This document shows, one piece after another, positions 1 through 9,776 of a stretch of DNA of 64,000 nt. The DNA lies in assembly GCA_934643865.1 (NCBI GenBank), contig CAKUCX010000006.1, positions 1 through 64,000 on the forward strand, written 5' to 3'. The stretch's first letter is position 1. Every line of letters starts with the position of its first letter. This stretch comes from an uncultured Kiritimatiellota bacterium (GTDB lineage: Bacteria; Verrucomicrobiota; Kiritimatiellia; RFP12; UBA1067). The notes beneath the pieces are model-generated. The model ran no database searches. It saw nothing but the letters and a program-made list of their open reading frames with translations, and was not told the DNA's origin. The position numbers were made by a program, and so were the translations under genes.

Positions 1-153
1 CCTCCCGCGGGGGTGGCGGACGAGGGCATAGTGTACCAGATCCACGCGGCGCGCGCAAGGGGGAAACGGAAACTTTTCAAAACTTTTTTCGGGAAACGCC
101 AAGACGGCGGAAAAAGGCCCGAAATCCCGGAGAAGCGCCCGCCGTCCAGGCGC
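1..153. other. Intergenic sequence downstream of the C25-like gene
   Basis: No gene is supported here. A short hairpin (CGCC at 97-100 pairing with GGCG at 106-109) read on the minus strand is followed by a few Ts. It could be a weak terminator for the gene ending at 154. Confidence 0.4.
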
Positions 154-3100
154 TCAGCGGAGCAGGATCGCCGTCGCAGGGGAATGAAGGCGCACGACGC
201 GCACAACGGCGCCATCCATCGCGAGGAGGAACGTCTCCGCCCGGCGGCCTGGCGCATGGACGGCGCAGGCGAGGGCCGCAAGGTCGGCGGCGTCGGCGGC
301 GTCGACGGCGAGCAGCGCGTAGTCCCCGGTCGGCGCGCCGGGCAGCGCCCGGACCTCCAGGGCCGCGCCCGCCGCGCAGCGGAAGACGCCGCCGCGCACG
401 TCAAGGACATCCGCGCCGAGGGGCGTCACGCGCAGCTTCAGGGCACTGCCCGCCGCGAGGACGCAGTTCGTCAGGCCCAGCCCCTGCGGCTCGTCCGACG
501 TGAAGGCGAGCGCACCCCCTTCGAGCGTGACGTCCGCCGTCGCCGTCGCCGTCCCCAGTTCGTAGACGCCCGCGTGAATGACGGTCGGCCCTCCGTGCAG
601 GTCGTCAACCGTCGCGAAGCGGAGCGTACCCGCGCCGCGCTTCACGACGCCCCCTGGCCCGCCGAAGAGAAACGTCTCCTGTTCCCCGCCCAGCGTCAGG
701 CAGGCGCCGGCGGGGACGTCGAACGTCACGCCGCCCTCCTCGACGAAGAGGGTTTTCCGGGACGTCGGATGGCCCGCGCTCGTCACGACGAGCGCGCCGC
801 CCGTCGGCACCAGCGTCGTCCCGTCGAAGCGGACATTTCCATCCCCCCACGACACGTCTTCGTAGACCGGGAAGAGGCCGTCCCTGCCGGCAAGCTCCAG
901 CCGGCAGGCGCCAATGCGCGCGCCTGCCGGGCTGTCCGAGCGCAGCCCCTCGGCGCGCACCGTCCCCGGCCCTTCCAGCCCCGGCCGCGCGTAACCCAGC
1001 GAAAGGATGCCGCGGTAGTCGAGCATCCCGTCTAGGGTGATGTTCCACGCGCAGCAGCCTTCCAGTTCCCGCGCCGCGACGACGAGCGTCAGCCCGGCCG
1101 GGAGCGCGAGCCCGCGCAGCTTCGGCGTCAGCGCGCCGAGGACGAGCGTCGCCGCCGCCCCGTCGGCACAGACGAGCGCGTTCGTCGCGAGCGTCCCGCG
1201 CGCGCAGGCGTTCGTGAGCGCGGAGACGCCGCGCAGCAGAAGCCGCGCGCCGGCCGCCACCGAAAGGTTCGTCACGCCGGGCGCGCAGAGGCCGTCCAGA
1301 CCGCACGTGCCCGCCTCCACGCGCAGGCTGCACGCGGCCAGGTTCGTCTGCGCGCCCGCGACGACGAGCGTCCCCTCGCCGTACTTCACAAGCTCGCCCG
1401 CCACGTCCAGCGGCGCGGCGAACGTGGCGCACGTGCCGGCCGGCACGCTGATCCAGCCCGACGCGAGCCGGAGCGCCTGCCCGTCCAGGCGCGCGTCCTG
1501 CGTGAAGACGAGGCGTTCGGCCTGCACGTCCGCGAGGTCGTTCGTGAGCGCGGCGGGCGCGTCGAAGACGGCGGCGCGCCCGTTTTGCCAAGGGCCCGCC
1601 GCGCCCGTGGCGGGGTCCCGCCACCCGTCCGGGTCGGACCACGCGCCCGCGCCGCCGCGCCAGCACAGCGCGCCCGACGCCTCGAAGAACGAGCCCCCCA
1701 CGACGCTCCCCACAAGCGCGCGGCCCTCCAGGTCCCGCACCTCCGCGCCCGTCTCCAGATGGAGCGTCCCCGTCCCCGCGACGAGGTCGTGCCACCCCGA
1801 CGCCTCGGAGGGGATCCTGACGACCGCCCCCGCCCGCACGACGAGCGCCGTCACGGCAAGCGGCGTCTCCTCAAGGTCGAGCGTGACGCCGCGCGCGACC
1901 TCCACATGCCCCGCGAGCGCCGTCCGCCGCCGCGCGACCACGCGCCCCGCGCCCGAGAAGAGCATCCGTCCCGCCTCGACGTCGCGCACGTCGGCGTCGA
2001 GCGTCAGGCAGCCGCCCGCCGCCACGTCCACCCGCGTCGTGCCGACGAGGCCCACCGTCGTCCCCTCCACGGCCGCGCGGCCCGCCGCGTACAGCGCGAA
2101 CGGCGCGGGGGACGCGCCCGCGCGCCGCCCCCACGCATACGCCCGCTTCCCGCAGATGCGGAGCGTCGCGTCCTGAAGGACGAGCGGGCGCGCCCAGCGC
2201 TCCGCCTCGTCGTCCCATCCCGCCAACGGACTTTCCGCCACCTCCAGGACGCCGTTCGTCACCACGGCAAGCGGCGTCTCGCCCTCCCCGAACGCCTCCG
2301 CCGTCTCCAGGCGCAGCGTCGCGCCGCTGACGTCGAGCGTGGTCGCCGCCAGATTGTCCGCGCGCGTGCAGCGGAGCGTGTTCGTCGCCGCCGCCCCCGT
2401 CACGGAGACGGCGGCGGGCGGCGAACCGGCGGCGGAGAGATCGACCGTCTTCGCCGCGCCCCCGACGAAGAGGGCCGCGCAGTTCGAGACGCCACCGACG
2501 TAGAACGCCTCCGCCCCCGCAAGCGTCAACGTCCCGGGAGACGCCCCCGTGAAGGCGACACGGCCTCCCACGCCGCCTCCCGTCGCGAGTTCCAGCCCCG
2601 TCCCGGCACACCGCAGGTCCCCCATCACCCGCAGCCGCCCCGGCCCCGCCACGCGGCCGCCGCCGCACGCCGCCGCCACGAGCGCCACGTCGTCCGCGAG
2701 GCACCCGTCCGACGGAAGCGTTCCGGTCGGGACGCCCGCGTCCGGCAAGGCCACGGAGGGATCGCCGAGGAAGAGCTGCTCGCAGAGGGCGACAAGCTGC
2801 TGCTTCTTCGGCGCGTAGTCGAGGACGTACTGCTGGCGCGCGCGCAGGGCGGCCAGCCCGCACGTCGCGTCGCGCGCCTCGAAGAGACGGCGGAGGGTCA
2901 GGTAGCCGAGCGTCGCGGAATAGCCGTCCGAGAGCGCGCGGCCGACGTCCTCCCCCACGCCCCACCCGTAGCTCGCGTTGTGGAGGCCCGCGAGCGCGCC
3001 GCCGCGCGGCGAGGCCGTCGCGGCCATGCCCAGCGACGGCAGGAGGACGCAGTTGCCCACCGCGTTCGTGTACGTCGCGTCGACGGCCCCGGTATGGCAC

Positions 3101-4680
3101 GGAACGGCGAACTCGTAGAAGAGCGCCAGCCCCGTCGCCGCCGCGACGCGCGCGCGCGTGACGTCGCGCCCAGCCGTCTGCACGCTGCCGTGCGTCCGGC
3201 AGAGCGCCGCGACGAGATCCTGTGCGAAGAAGGCCGTCCGGGCGGCGGCGCGCGTGGGGTAGCGGGGCGAGAACAGGGTCCGCGCGTCGTTCGCATGGAG
3301 CGATTCGACGGCGGCGACGGGCCAGCGCGACGCGATCACGGTGCGCAGCGTCTCGCGCGTGGCCCATTCGCCGTCCGTCACGGTGGCGGGATGCGCCGCC
3401 GTCCAGACGTTCGGCACCTCGTCGAAGAACGCCTGCTCGGGATGCGGCCGGCCGAGCGCCGGCCCGGCCTTCGGGGCGGACGCCCAGAGGAACTCGCTTA
3501 CGAGCCCCACGCGGTTCGTGCCGGAAAAGGACATGCCCGCGCCGCGCGCGACCTTCGCCGCGTAGTTCGTGATCAGCTGCGCGGGTGTCGGCAGAATGCC
3601 GCTTCCATCGTCAAAGGGGACAGGGGCGAAGCGCCCGACGGCGAGGTCGGCGGCAATGTCGCAGTCGGCCCATTCCTCCTCGTCGAGGTAGACGCCGTTG
3701 CCGTTCGGGTCCCACGGGTGGTCGATGCCGTTCGCCGCATCGTCGAGACAGGCGAAGAAGAGGTCCGACGGCACGGCATCGCACTTCTCGGCCACGTAGG
3801 GGCGGGCACGCACGCCCGGCACACAGTTTGAAAGCGAAAGGCGCTCGCCCGTCTCGAAGAAAACGGCGTCGTCGGGTCGCTGTGCATCGAGCCACGCGCC
3901 GCCGAGAAGCACGTGGTCCGTCCCCTGCGCCGCCGCGTCGCGGAGGAAGGCGTGAATGGATTCCGCCGCGTTCCGGCACGGCTGCGCCGCGCCGAAGGGG
4001 TAGTCACGGTAGATCTCGTCCGTCCCGACGACGCGCACCGCCCAGTCCGGCAAGGCGCGCCGCCGTTGGGCGGCATAGTCGTCCCAGGCCGTGCGCAGAT
4101 CTGGCGGCGCGACGATGACGAGGCCATGCCCGGCGGATGCGCGCGCGGCGGCGCGGCGCGGAACGACGGGCGACGCGGCGGAGGGCGCGAACTGCGCGGT
4201 GAACGAAAGGCCGCGCGCAACCTCGACCGTCCCCGTACCCGTCTGCGCCCATGAGCCGCCGCGCCATCGTTCGGGCGACACGCGCACACGGAGTTTCCGG
4301 GCACCCTGCACGCACACGACGCCCAACGCCTCGACGGGCCGCACGGGCCAGACGTCACGGGCGTAGAAAGCCGGATCGGGCGACGTCGGAAGTGGTGCGG
4401 CATCCGTCGTGCAGGGACGCGGAACGGGACGGGGCACCTCATCCGTCTGTGCGGCCCAGTCCGTGACGGACCAGGAGAGGTTCGAAAAGACCGTCCCGGC
4501 AGGAACCTCCACGAGGACGATCCGTTCGGCGAGGGCGGGCGCGCCGACGGGTTCGATGCGCACGTGCGGGGGCGCGGCAGCATCCGCCGCATCCATCCGC
4601 CAGGTCCGCGCAACGGCCTCGCCCCGCAACGCCCGGGAGGCGAGCAGGGCAAGCCCCGTCATGAGGAACAGGCGCAGCAT
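154..4680 (-). CDS. Secreted C25 (gingipain)-like cysteine peptidase with autotransporter-type beta repeats
   Basis: A 1508-residue exported protein. Residues 1-24 form a signal peptide. About residues 185-650 look like a peptidase C25 domain: a DWDPNGNG-like stretch (WDPNGNG near 323) leads into the typical ADLAVGRF segment (345-351). A candidate catalytic pair is His497 (in THGS) and Cys528 (in VPCHTG). From about 660 to the end the protein is Gly/Ala/Thr/Leu-rich with recurring autotransporter-associated beta-strand motifs such as GVVKRGAGTL and YGEGTLVVAGA, predicting a long beta-helix. No C-terminal translocator barrel or type IX sorting domain is recognised, so the export route to the surface is unclear. 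The gene is last in a minus-strand run, 16 bp after the isomerase-like gene. The family call rests on motifs; strict proteolytic activity is inferred. Confidence 0.65.
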   Translation of the reverse strand: MLRLFLMTGLALLASRALRGEAVARTWRMDAADAAAPPHVRIEPVGAPALAERIVLVEVPAGTVFSNLSWSVTDWAAQTDEVPRPVPRPCTTDAAPLPTSPDPAFYARDVWPVRPVEALGVVCVQGARKLRVRVSPERWRGGSWAQTGTGTVEVARGLSFTAQFAPSAASPVVPRRAAARASAGHGLVIVAPPDLRTAWDDYAAQRRRALPDWAVRVVGTDEIYRDYPFGAAQPCRNAAESIHAFLRDAAAQGTDHVLLGGAWLDAQRPDDAVFFETGERLSLSNCVPGVRARPYVAEKCDAVPSDLFFACLDDAANGIDHPWDPNGNGVYLDEEEWADCDIAADLAVGRFAPVPFDDGSGILPTPAQLITNYAAKVARGAGMSFSGTNRVGLVSEFLWASAPKAGPALGRPHPEQAFFDEVPNVWTAAHPATVTDGEWATRETLRTVIASRWPVAAVESLHANDARTLFSPRYPTRAAARTAFFAQDLVAALCRTHGSVQTAGRDVTRARVAAATGLALFYEFAVPCHTGAVDATYTNAVGNCVLLPSLGMAATASPRGGALAGLHNASYGWGVGEDVGRALSDGYSATLGYLTLRRLFEARDATCGLAALRARQQYVLDYAPKKQQLVALCEQLFLGDPSVALPDAGVPTGTLPSDGCLADDVALVAAACGGGRVAGPGRLRVMGDLRCAGTGLELATGGGVGGRVAFTGASPGTLTLAGAEAFYVGGVSNCAALFVGGAAKTVDLSAAGSPPAAVSVTGAAATNTLRCTRADNLAATTLDVSGATLRLETAEAFGEGETPLAVVTNGVLEVAESPLAGWDDEAERWARPLVLQDATLRICGKRAYAWGRRAGASPAPFALYAAGRAAVEGTTVGLVGTTRVDVAAGGCLTLDADVRDVEAGRMLFSGAGRVVARRRTALAGHVEVARGVTLDLEETPLAVTALVVRAGAVVRIPSEASGWHDLVAGTGTLHLETGAEVRDLEGRALVGSVVGGSFFEASGALCWRGGAGAWSDPDGWRDPATGAAGPWQNGRAAVFDAPAALTNDLADVQAERLVFTQDARLDGQALRLASGWISVPAGTCATFAAPLDVAGELVKYGEGTLVVAGAQTNLAACSLRVEAGTCGLDGLCAPGVTNLSVAAGARLLLRGVSALTNACARGTLATNALVCADGAAATLVLGALTPKLRGLALPAGLTLVVAARELEGCCAWNITLDGMLDYRGILSLGYARPGLEGPGTVRAEGLRSDSPAGARIGACRLELAGRDGLFPVYEDVSWGDGNVRFDGTTLVPTGGALVVTSAGHPTSRKTLFVEEGGVTFDVPAGACLTLGGEQETFLFGGPGGVVKRGAGTLRFATVDDLHGGPTVIHAGVYELGTATATADVTLEGGALAFTSDEPQGLGLTNCVLAAGSALKLRVTPLGADVLDVRGGVFRCAAGAALEVRALPGAPTGDYALLAVDAADAADLAALACAVHAPGRRAETFLLAMDGAVVRVVRLHSPATAILLR

Positions 4681-4696
4681 GGGCCCTCGGGGACGC

Positions 4697-5617
4697 CTAG
4701 GCGTTCAGCGCGTCGACGAGGCCCCGGAAGTAGCCCACGCTCTCGGCGACCGGCGCAAGGTTGTCCGTGAAGTCCCGCTCGTATTCGAGGGCGCAGACGC
4801 CGTCGTAGCCCACATCGGCGAGGGCCTTGACGATCTTCACGTAGTCGATCTTGCCGCGCGGCAGGGGCGTCGCCGCGCCGTTCTTCTTGCCCTTCTCGAA
4901 GTTCTTGACGTGCAGGTCGAAGAGGCGCGCGTGGTACTGGCGGATCGACGCGGCGGGATCCTTGCCGCAGGCGTACTCCCAGCCGACGTCCATGCAGAAG
5001 CCGATGCGCGGGTCGAGGTCCTTCACGAGGTTCCAGCCGTAGGCGACGTCGGGGTACATGTCCGGCGAGGCGGGGCCGTGGTTGTGGATGGCGTAGCGGA
5101 TGTCGAATTCCTTCACGAGCTTGTCGATGTACTCAAGCTGTTCACGGGAGCCGAGGCGCTTGTTCCACTTGTCCTTCTCGTCGCCCGGCTTGTAGGGGAC
5201 GCCCACCACGGTCTTGAAGCCGAAGCGCTTCGCGTACTCGAAGAAGCGGCGCACGGCGTCGTTCGTCTTCGTGTAGAGCGGACCCGCCGCGTACGGCGTG
5301 ACGCCGGCCTTCGCGCACTTCTCCTTGAACGCGGCCATCTCGGCGTCGGTGGCCTTGAGCGGCAGGTGGAAGTCCTTCACGCAGAGGTAGTGGATGTCCG
5401 TCTTCTTGAGGATCGCCAGCGTCTCGTCGAGTGTCCGCTTGCACATCGTGAAGCCGGCCATGCCGAACGCGAACGGTACCTTTTTCTTCGGCGGCTCCTT
5501 CGGCGCTGCGGTGGAGCCCGGGCAGCACGTCGCCCCCGTCGTCGTGCAGCCCGCCACGGCGGCGCCGGCCAGGCCCAGCGCGGCCGCCTTCATGAAATCA
5601 AGACGTGAAACGTCCAT
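4697..5617 (-). CDS. Sugar phosphate isomerase/epimerase-like TIM-barrel lipoprotein
   Basis: 306 residues. The N-terminus carries a signal with lipobox VAGC (Cys24), so the enzyme is probably anchored outside the cytoplasm. The rest is a xylose-isomerase-like / AP-endonuclease-2 TIM barrel. Putative metal-site residues include His178 and His180 in IHNHG, Asp210 in FCMDVG, His236 in DLHVKNF and Glu278/Glu280 in CALEYER. The start has a good ribosome site (AAGGA, about 8 bases upstream). It lies in a run with secreted glycosidases and an FAD oxidoreductase, which fits isomerisation or epimerisation of released sugars. The exact substrate cannot be told. Confidence 0.75.
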   Translation of the reverse strand: MDVSRLDFMKAAALGLAGAAVAGCTTTGATCCPGSTAAPKEPPKKKVPFAFGMAGFTMCKRTLDETLAILKKTDIHYLCVKDFHLPLKATDAEMAAFKEKCAKAGVTPYAAGPLYTKTNDAVRRFFEYAKRFGFKTVVGVPYKPGDEKDKWNKRLGSREQLEYIDKLVKEFDIRYAIHNHGPASPDMYPDVAYGWNLVKDLDPRIGFCMDVGWEYACGKDPAASIRQYHARLFDLHVKNFEKGKKNGAATPLPRGKIDYVKIVKALADVGYDGVCALEYERDFTDNLAPVAESVGYFRGLVDALNA

Positions 5618-5648
5618 GTCTTTTTCCTTTCTCGTTAACCACTTTACA

Positions 5649-5768
5649 ACTTAACCACTTAACCACTTAACTACCTAACCACTTAACCACTTAACTACTT
5701 AACCACTTAACTACCTAACCACTTAACCACCTAACCACTTAACTACTTAACCACTTAACTACTTAATC
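5649..5768. repeat. 8-bp tandem repeat array
   Basis: Fifteen consecutive 8-bp units of the form ACTTAACC, with variants ACTTAACT and ACCTAACC, fill nearly all of the gap between the isomerase-like gene and the GH5-like gene. The stop codon of the GH5-like gene (5759-5761) sits inside the last full unit. Because 8 is not a multiple of 3 and each unit contains TAA on the minus strand, the array stops translation in all three frames. Confidence 0.9.
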
Positions 5769-7747
5769 TCAAACACGGCGGCTTCGTTCGGCGGGAAGAC
5801 GATGCCGTTCGCCTTCACGTCGCCGCGCCAGACGCGGCCGAGCGTGCCGTCAAGGGTGATGGGGCACGTGACCGCGCGCGGCTCGAAGTTGATGCCCACG
5901 ACGACGGTCGAGCCGTCGGGGGCGGGGTGTTCGGTGAATGCGACGTGGGGACAGTCTCCCTTCGCGACCTTCGTCCGGATACCGGCGATCCTGGCCGCCT
6001 CGCGGAACATGAGGTAGTAGGGCATCACGTGCGGCCCCGTCAGGCAGTCCGTGCGGGCGATCGCCGCGCGGTCCACGGGTGCGTTCACGACGACGACCCA
6101 GCCCTTCCCGTAGCGGAACTTCGTGAAGATGGGCTCGCCGTCGGACGCCTTGCCCAGCACCTCGCATTCGCGGGCGATGAGCTTCGTCGTGAAGCCGTCG
6201 TAGCAGTTCAGCGCGCGGTCGGGGTAGGCGGCGAGCGTGAAGGTGCGGTTGATCGGCGCGCGGCAGCCGTAGTCGATCTCAAGCCCGGTCTTCTGGCGGA
6301 AGTGCGTGTAGCGCGAATTGCCGCCGTGGACCACGAGCACCGTGGCGCCCGCCTTCGCCTTGTCGAAGAAGCGGCACTGCGCGGGATAGGAGTAGCCCTT
6401 GTCCTGGTCGACGGACGCGACGACGTAGAGGTCGCTTTCGGGCAGTTCCTGGTTCTCCGCGCCGGCGAAGACCGGATCGAGCCCCGCCTGGCGGCAGAGG
6501 AGGTAGCAGCCGAAGCCCGGCTCCCAGCCGCGGATCTTCTCGGGGACGACGACGACGCAGTTCGTACGGCGCGCGGGCAGCTTCCTGAACGGCAGCGTCG
6601 CGCGGAAGTCCTGGAACGCCTTCATCTCCAGCATGACCGGCTTCGGCGAGTAGTCCTGGCGCAGGAGGCCGAGTTCGCGTTCGCACGCCGTGAGCGTGTA
6701 GGGCGGGAAGTCCAGCACCTCCTGGTCGGAGTTGCACCACCAGAGGCAGCCCTTGAGGTCGTTCGCCCACGCGCTGAACAAGGTCGTGCGCATGCCCGAG
6801 GCCGTGCGGGCGTCGCTCGCGTAGCCCGTACCGAGGTTGCCGACCTCCTCCACGAAGCAGGGCTTGCCGCCGAGGTCGCGGTAGAGGAGCGATTCCGCCG
6901 TGGGGTGGAGGGCGACGCGCATCGTGTTGAACGCCTCCTTGCCGCAGCCGGGCACGTAGAGGGCGTAGGGATGGGTGCAGAGGATGTCCGACACCTCGCC
7001 GTTCAGGCGGATCGGCGCGGTGTCCGTCTCGCACGTCGAGAGGGAGTGCATGCCGGAGACGACGGGGCGCGTGGGATCGCAGAGGCGGATCGCGGAGCCG
7101 ATGTGCTCCATCCAGTTGTAGAACGCGGCCTGGCCCGCTTCGTGCGCGCCCATGCAGTTGCACTCGTTGCCGTAGTCCCAGGCCGCGATGGCGGGGTGGT
7201 CCTTCAGCGCGGTGACGAAGTGCTTCACGAAGCGCGTCTGCCACATGACCGCAGTCGGGTCGACGAGGACGTTCTTCTCCTCGAAGACGGCCGGCACGAA
7301 CTGGCGTCCGCTCATCCAGCCCGTGACGATGCCGACGATGAGCTTGATGTTGTTCTTCTGCGCGACGTCGCAGAAGAAGCGGAAGCGCCGCATCATCTCC
7401 TCGTCCACGCCGGCCTTGTTCTGGAGCGGCTTGTTGTTCTGGAGGAAGGCGCGGTAGCTGCCGCCCGCGTGGCAGTCGCCCGTGAGCGGCTGGAAGTCCG
7501 GCCAGAGCGGGAAGACGCGCATCACGGTGACGCCGTATTTCGCGAGCTCGGCGAGTTCGCGCTCCACGACATCCGGCGCCCACTGGCTCCACATGTACAT
7601 GCCGGCGTTCTTCGCCCAGTAGTTGCAGCCGACGAAGAACTCGCCGTCCGTGAAGATGTCCCGCGTCGCGTAGTCCGCCGCCGGCGCGGCCCGCGTCCCG
7701 CCGCAGGCGCAGGCGGCGAACGCCGCCGCAATCAAGAGCTTTCTCAT
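5759..7747 (-). CDS. Secreted GH5-like (cellulase/mannanase-type) glycoside hydrolase
   Basis: 662 residues with a signal peptide (about 1-24). A TIM barrel follows, with the general acid/base Glu195 in DYGNE and the nucleophile Glu301 in VEEVGN, both typical of clan GH-A. Residues beyond about 400 form a glutamine-amidotransferase-like or beta domain common at the C-terminus of GH5/GH42-type enzymes. The frame is open far upstream, but that part is antisense-type noise over the FAD oxidoreductase gene. The start was chosen at the ATG with AAAGGA upstream and a signal peptide. It lies 56 bp after the FAD oxidoreductase gene. It probably attacks a beta-mannan or beta-glucan; substrate is inferred only at clan level. 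Confidence 0.8.
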   Translation of the reverse strand: MRKLLIAAAFAACACGGTRAAPAADYATRDIFTDGEFFVGCNYWAKNAGMYMWSQWAPDVVERELAELAKYGVTVMRVFPLWPDFQPLTGDCHAGGSYRAFLQNNKPLQNKAGVDEEMMRRFRFFCDVAQKNNIKLIVGIVTGWMSGRQFVPAVFEEKNVLVDPTAVMWQTRFVKHFVTALKDHPAIAAWDYGNECNCMGAHEAGQAAFYNWMEHIGSAIRLCDPTRPVVSGMHSLSTCETDTAPIRLNGEVSDILCTHPYALYVPGCGKEAFNTMRVALHPTAESLLYRDLGGKPCFVEEVGNLGTGYASDARTASGMRTTLFSAWANDLKGCLWWCNSDQEVLDFPPYTLTACERELGLLRQDYSPKPVMLEMKAFQDFRATLPFRKLPARRTNCVVVVPEKIRGWEPGFGCYLLCRQAGLDPVFAGAENQELPESDLYVVASVDQDKGYSYPAQCRFFDKAKAGATVLVVHGGNSRYTHFRQKTGLEIDYGCRAPINRTFTLAAYPDRALNCYDGFTTKLIARECEVLGKASDGEPIFTKFRYGKGWVVVVNAPVDRAAIARTDCLTGPHVMPYYLMFREAARIAGIRTKVAKGDCPHVAFTEHPAPDGSTVVVGINFEPRAVTCPITLDGTLGRVWRGDVKANGIVFPPNEAAVFEIK

Positions 7748-7803
7748 GTTCGTTTTCCTTTTCTTGCAGTCGTTTTCTTGAAGTCGTTTCGTGTTCAGCC
7801 CGT

Positions 7804-9663
7804 TCAGCGCGCCTTCAGCTCGGCGGCGGCCGGGGGGACGCCGGGGATGAGCGCGCCGAGGTTGTAGTTCTGCGGCGGCTGGCGCTTGCCCGTCCCCACG
7901 CCCTTCGCCATCAGCGCCTTGAGCGCGTCGAGGTGGTGCGTGTAGACGCCGCGCGGGCGGCACCCCTTCTCCCTGCAGACGCGCGCGGCCATGCCGACGA
8001 CCTCGCCCATCATGCCCGTCGTACGCATCACGCGCACCGTGCCGAGCGCGACGTGCGTGACGGAGATGTTGCGCCCCGCCATGAAGAGGTTCGCGACGTT
8101 GCGCGAGTAGAGGCAGCGGTAGGGGATCGGATAGGCGTAGTGCTTGTTGTGCGTGCAGGTCGACCGGAACGGTTCGCCGTCGAAGTGCTTCATCGCCCGC
8201 GGGTAGTGGAGGTCGATCGCCCACGTCGTGCAACAGGTGCCGTCCGGGTGGGGGCGGTACTCGAAGATGTCCTGCTGCGTGAGGATGTGGTCGCCCAGGA
8301 GACGGCGGCTCTCGCGCTTGCCGGCGACGTAGGCCACCCACGCGAACGCGCGCTTCGCGTACTCGGCCCTGCGCGCGGAGAAGTTCTTCAGGTAGGACCA
8401 GTTCGAGTAGGCGACGAGCATCCCATAGTCGCGGATGCGCTCGAACTCGGCAATCTGGTCGCGCATCATGCCCGTCTCCCAGTCCCAGTCGCCGCGCGTC
8501 CCGTAGACGCAGTTCTGCTCGTTGAAGGCAATCATCCACGGGCGCGCCGGGAAGGCCACCGCCGCCGGCAGTTCCTTCGTGTACCACTGCACGCTCGCGC
8601 CCATCGTCATCGCGTCCGCCTTCTCGGGGGCCATCTCCTCGCCCGTCTCGGCGCGCGATTCGCGCCCCATGCGGAAATCCGCCCCCGCGAGCGCGCCCAC
8701 GCAGGCGTCGCCCGTGCAGTCCGCGAAGAGCGGCGCCGCGAAGCGCGTGAGGGATCCGTCGGCGACGTTCACGCCCGTCACGGCGGTGATCGCCGCGCCG
8801 TCCGCCGTCTTGTCCACCGCCACCACGCGCGTGTCGAGGAAGAGCGAGATGTTCTTCTCGGCCGCGACGGCATCGAGCTTCCGCCTGTCCTCGTAGACGG
8901 CGGCGGGCTGGGCGTTGCCGCCCCTCTTCGGGCCGATCTCCGCCACGACGTCGCCGAGGCGCGGGTAGGGGCCGAGGTTCATGTAGCCGCCCAGATGGAC
9001 GCGCACCTCGCTCGAATTCGCGCCACCGAGCATCGGGCGGTCCTGCACGAGCGCGACCTTCAGGCCGAGGCGCGCCGCCGAGATCGCCGCGCAGGTTCCG
9101 GCGATGCCGCCGCCGCACACGACGAGGTCGAACGCCTTCTCCGCCACCGCCTTCTTCACGCACGGTTTCTCCGGCTGCGTCCCCGTCGTCAGGCAGACCG
9201 CATCGCACCGCGCGTCGAAACCCGTGAGGTCGTGGAGCGCGATCCGCGCCGTCCCCGCCTCCAGGCGGACCGCGCCGGCGGGCTGCCACCGCCAGTCGCC
9301 CGAACCCGTCCCCAGCTCGTTCGGCAGCGCCGTTCCGTTCACCAGCACCTGGAACGTGCCGGCCGCATGCGCGCTCCACGGCGCCGTCCAGTTGCGCGTG
9401 TAGGCGTAGACGTTGTAGAGCCCGGACGCGGGCACCTTCACGTCCACCGTCGCGTCCGCGACGGGCTTCCCCATGCCGTGCGCCAGAAGGAACGGCGAGC
9501 CCATCTGGTCCATGAACTGCGCGTCGTTCACCCACCCGCCGAGGTCGGTGAAGCGCTCCGCCTCCACGACGACGGCGTGGCCCTGCGCCTCGCCCCCCTG
9601 CGCCGCAAGGACACGCCCCGCCGGCAGGCTCGCCAGCAGCGTCAGAAAGTCCCTTCGCTTCAT
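7804..9663 (-). CDS. Secreted FAD-dependent oxidoreductase with N-terminal carbohydrate-binding-like module
   Basis: 619 residues. The N-terminus KRRDFLTLL resembles a Tat signal, which fits export of a folded flavoprotein. Residues about 30-160 form a beta-sandwich resembling a golvesin or CBM module. From 179 an FAD_oxidored domain begins with the dinucleotide-binding motif GGGIAG (184-189). The family is common in PVC and Bacteroidetes carbohydrate loci and is annotated as FAD-dependent oxidoreductase; its reaction is poorly defined. Upstream there are two TGnTATACT-type -10 boxes and an AAGGAAAGGGAAGAG leader, so this gene likely starts the transcript that continues through the GH5-like, isomerase and C25 genes. 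Confidence 0.85.
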   Translation of the reverse strand: MKRRDFLTLLASLPAGRVLAAQGGEAQGHAVVVEAERFTDLGGWVNDAQFMDQMGSPFLLAHGMGKPVADATVDVKVPASGLYNVYAYTRNWTAPWSAHAAGTFQVLVNGTALPNELGTGSGDWRWQPAGAVRLEAGTARIALHDLTGFDARCDAVCLTTGTQPEKPCVKKAVAEKAFDLVVCGGGIAGTCAAISAARLGLKVALVQDRPMLGGANSSEVRVHLGGYMNLGPYPRLGDVVAEIGPKRGGNAQPAAVYEDRRKLDAVAAEKNISLFLDTRVVAVDKTADGAAITAVTGVNVADGSLTRFAAPLFADCTGDACVGALAGADFRMGRESRAETGEEMAPEKADAMTMGASVQWYTKELPAAVAFPARPWMIAFNEQNCVYGTRGDWDWETGMMRDQIAEFERIRDYGMLVAYSNWSYLKNFSARRAEYAKRAFAWVAYVAGKRESRRLLGDHILTQQDIFEYRPHPDGTCCTTWAIDLHYPRAMKHFDGEPFRSTCTHNKHYAYPIPYRCLYSRNVANLFMAGRNISVTHVALGTVRVMRTTGMMGEVVGMAARVCREKGCRPRGVYTHHLDALKALMAKGVGTGKRQPPQNYNLGALIPGVPPAAAELKAR

Positions 9664-9703
9664 GCCCTCTTCCCTTTCCTTGTTCGATGTGGTTCGCGCG
9701 GTC

Positions 9704-9737
9704 AGTATATCAAAACCGCCTCTTGCCGCACAGTATA
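9704..9737 (-). promoter_or_regulatory. Tandem -10 boxes upstream of the FAD oxidoreductase
   Basis: Two minus-strand TATACT hexamers at 9704-9709 (preceded by TGA) and 9732-9737 (preceded by TGG) lie 41 and 69 bases upstream of the start codon. They match the extended -10 seen at several other genes in the window. Confidence 0.6.
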
Positions 9738-9776
9738 CCACAATCGGGCACGCCTCCGCGCGGGAGGGCCGCGCCG

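Noticed and set aside
5759..9535. A 1258-codon frame joining the GH5-like gene with upstream sequence
   Set aside because: The upstream half is a wrong frame over the FAD oxidoreductase gene; a signal peptide and ribosome site mark the real start at 7747.
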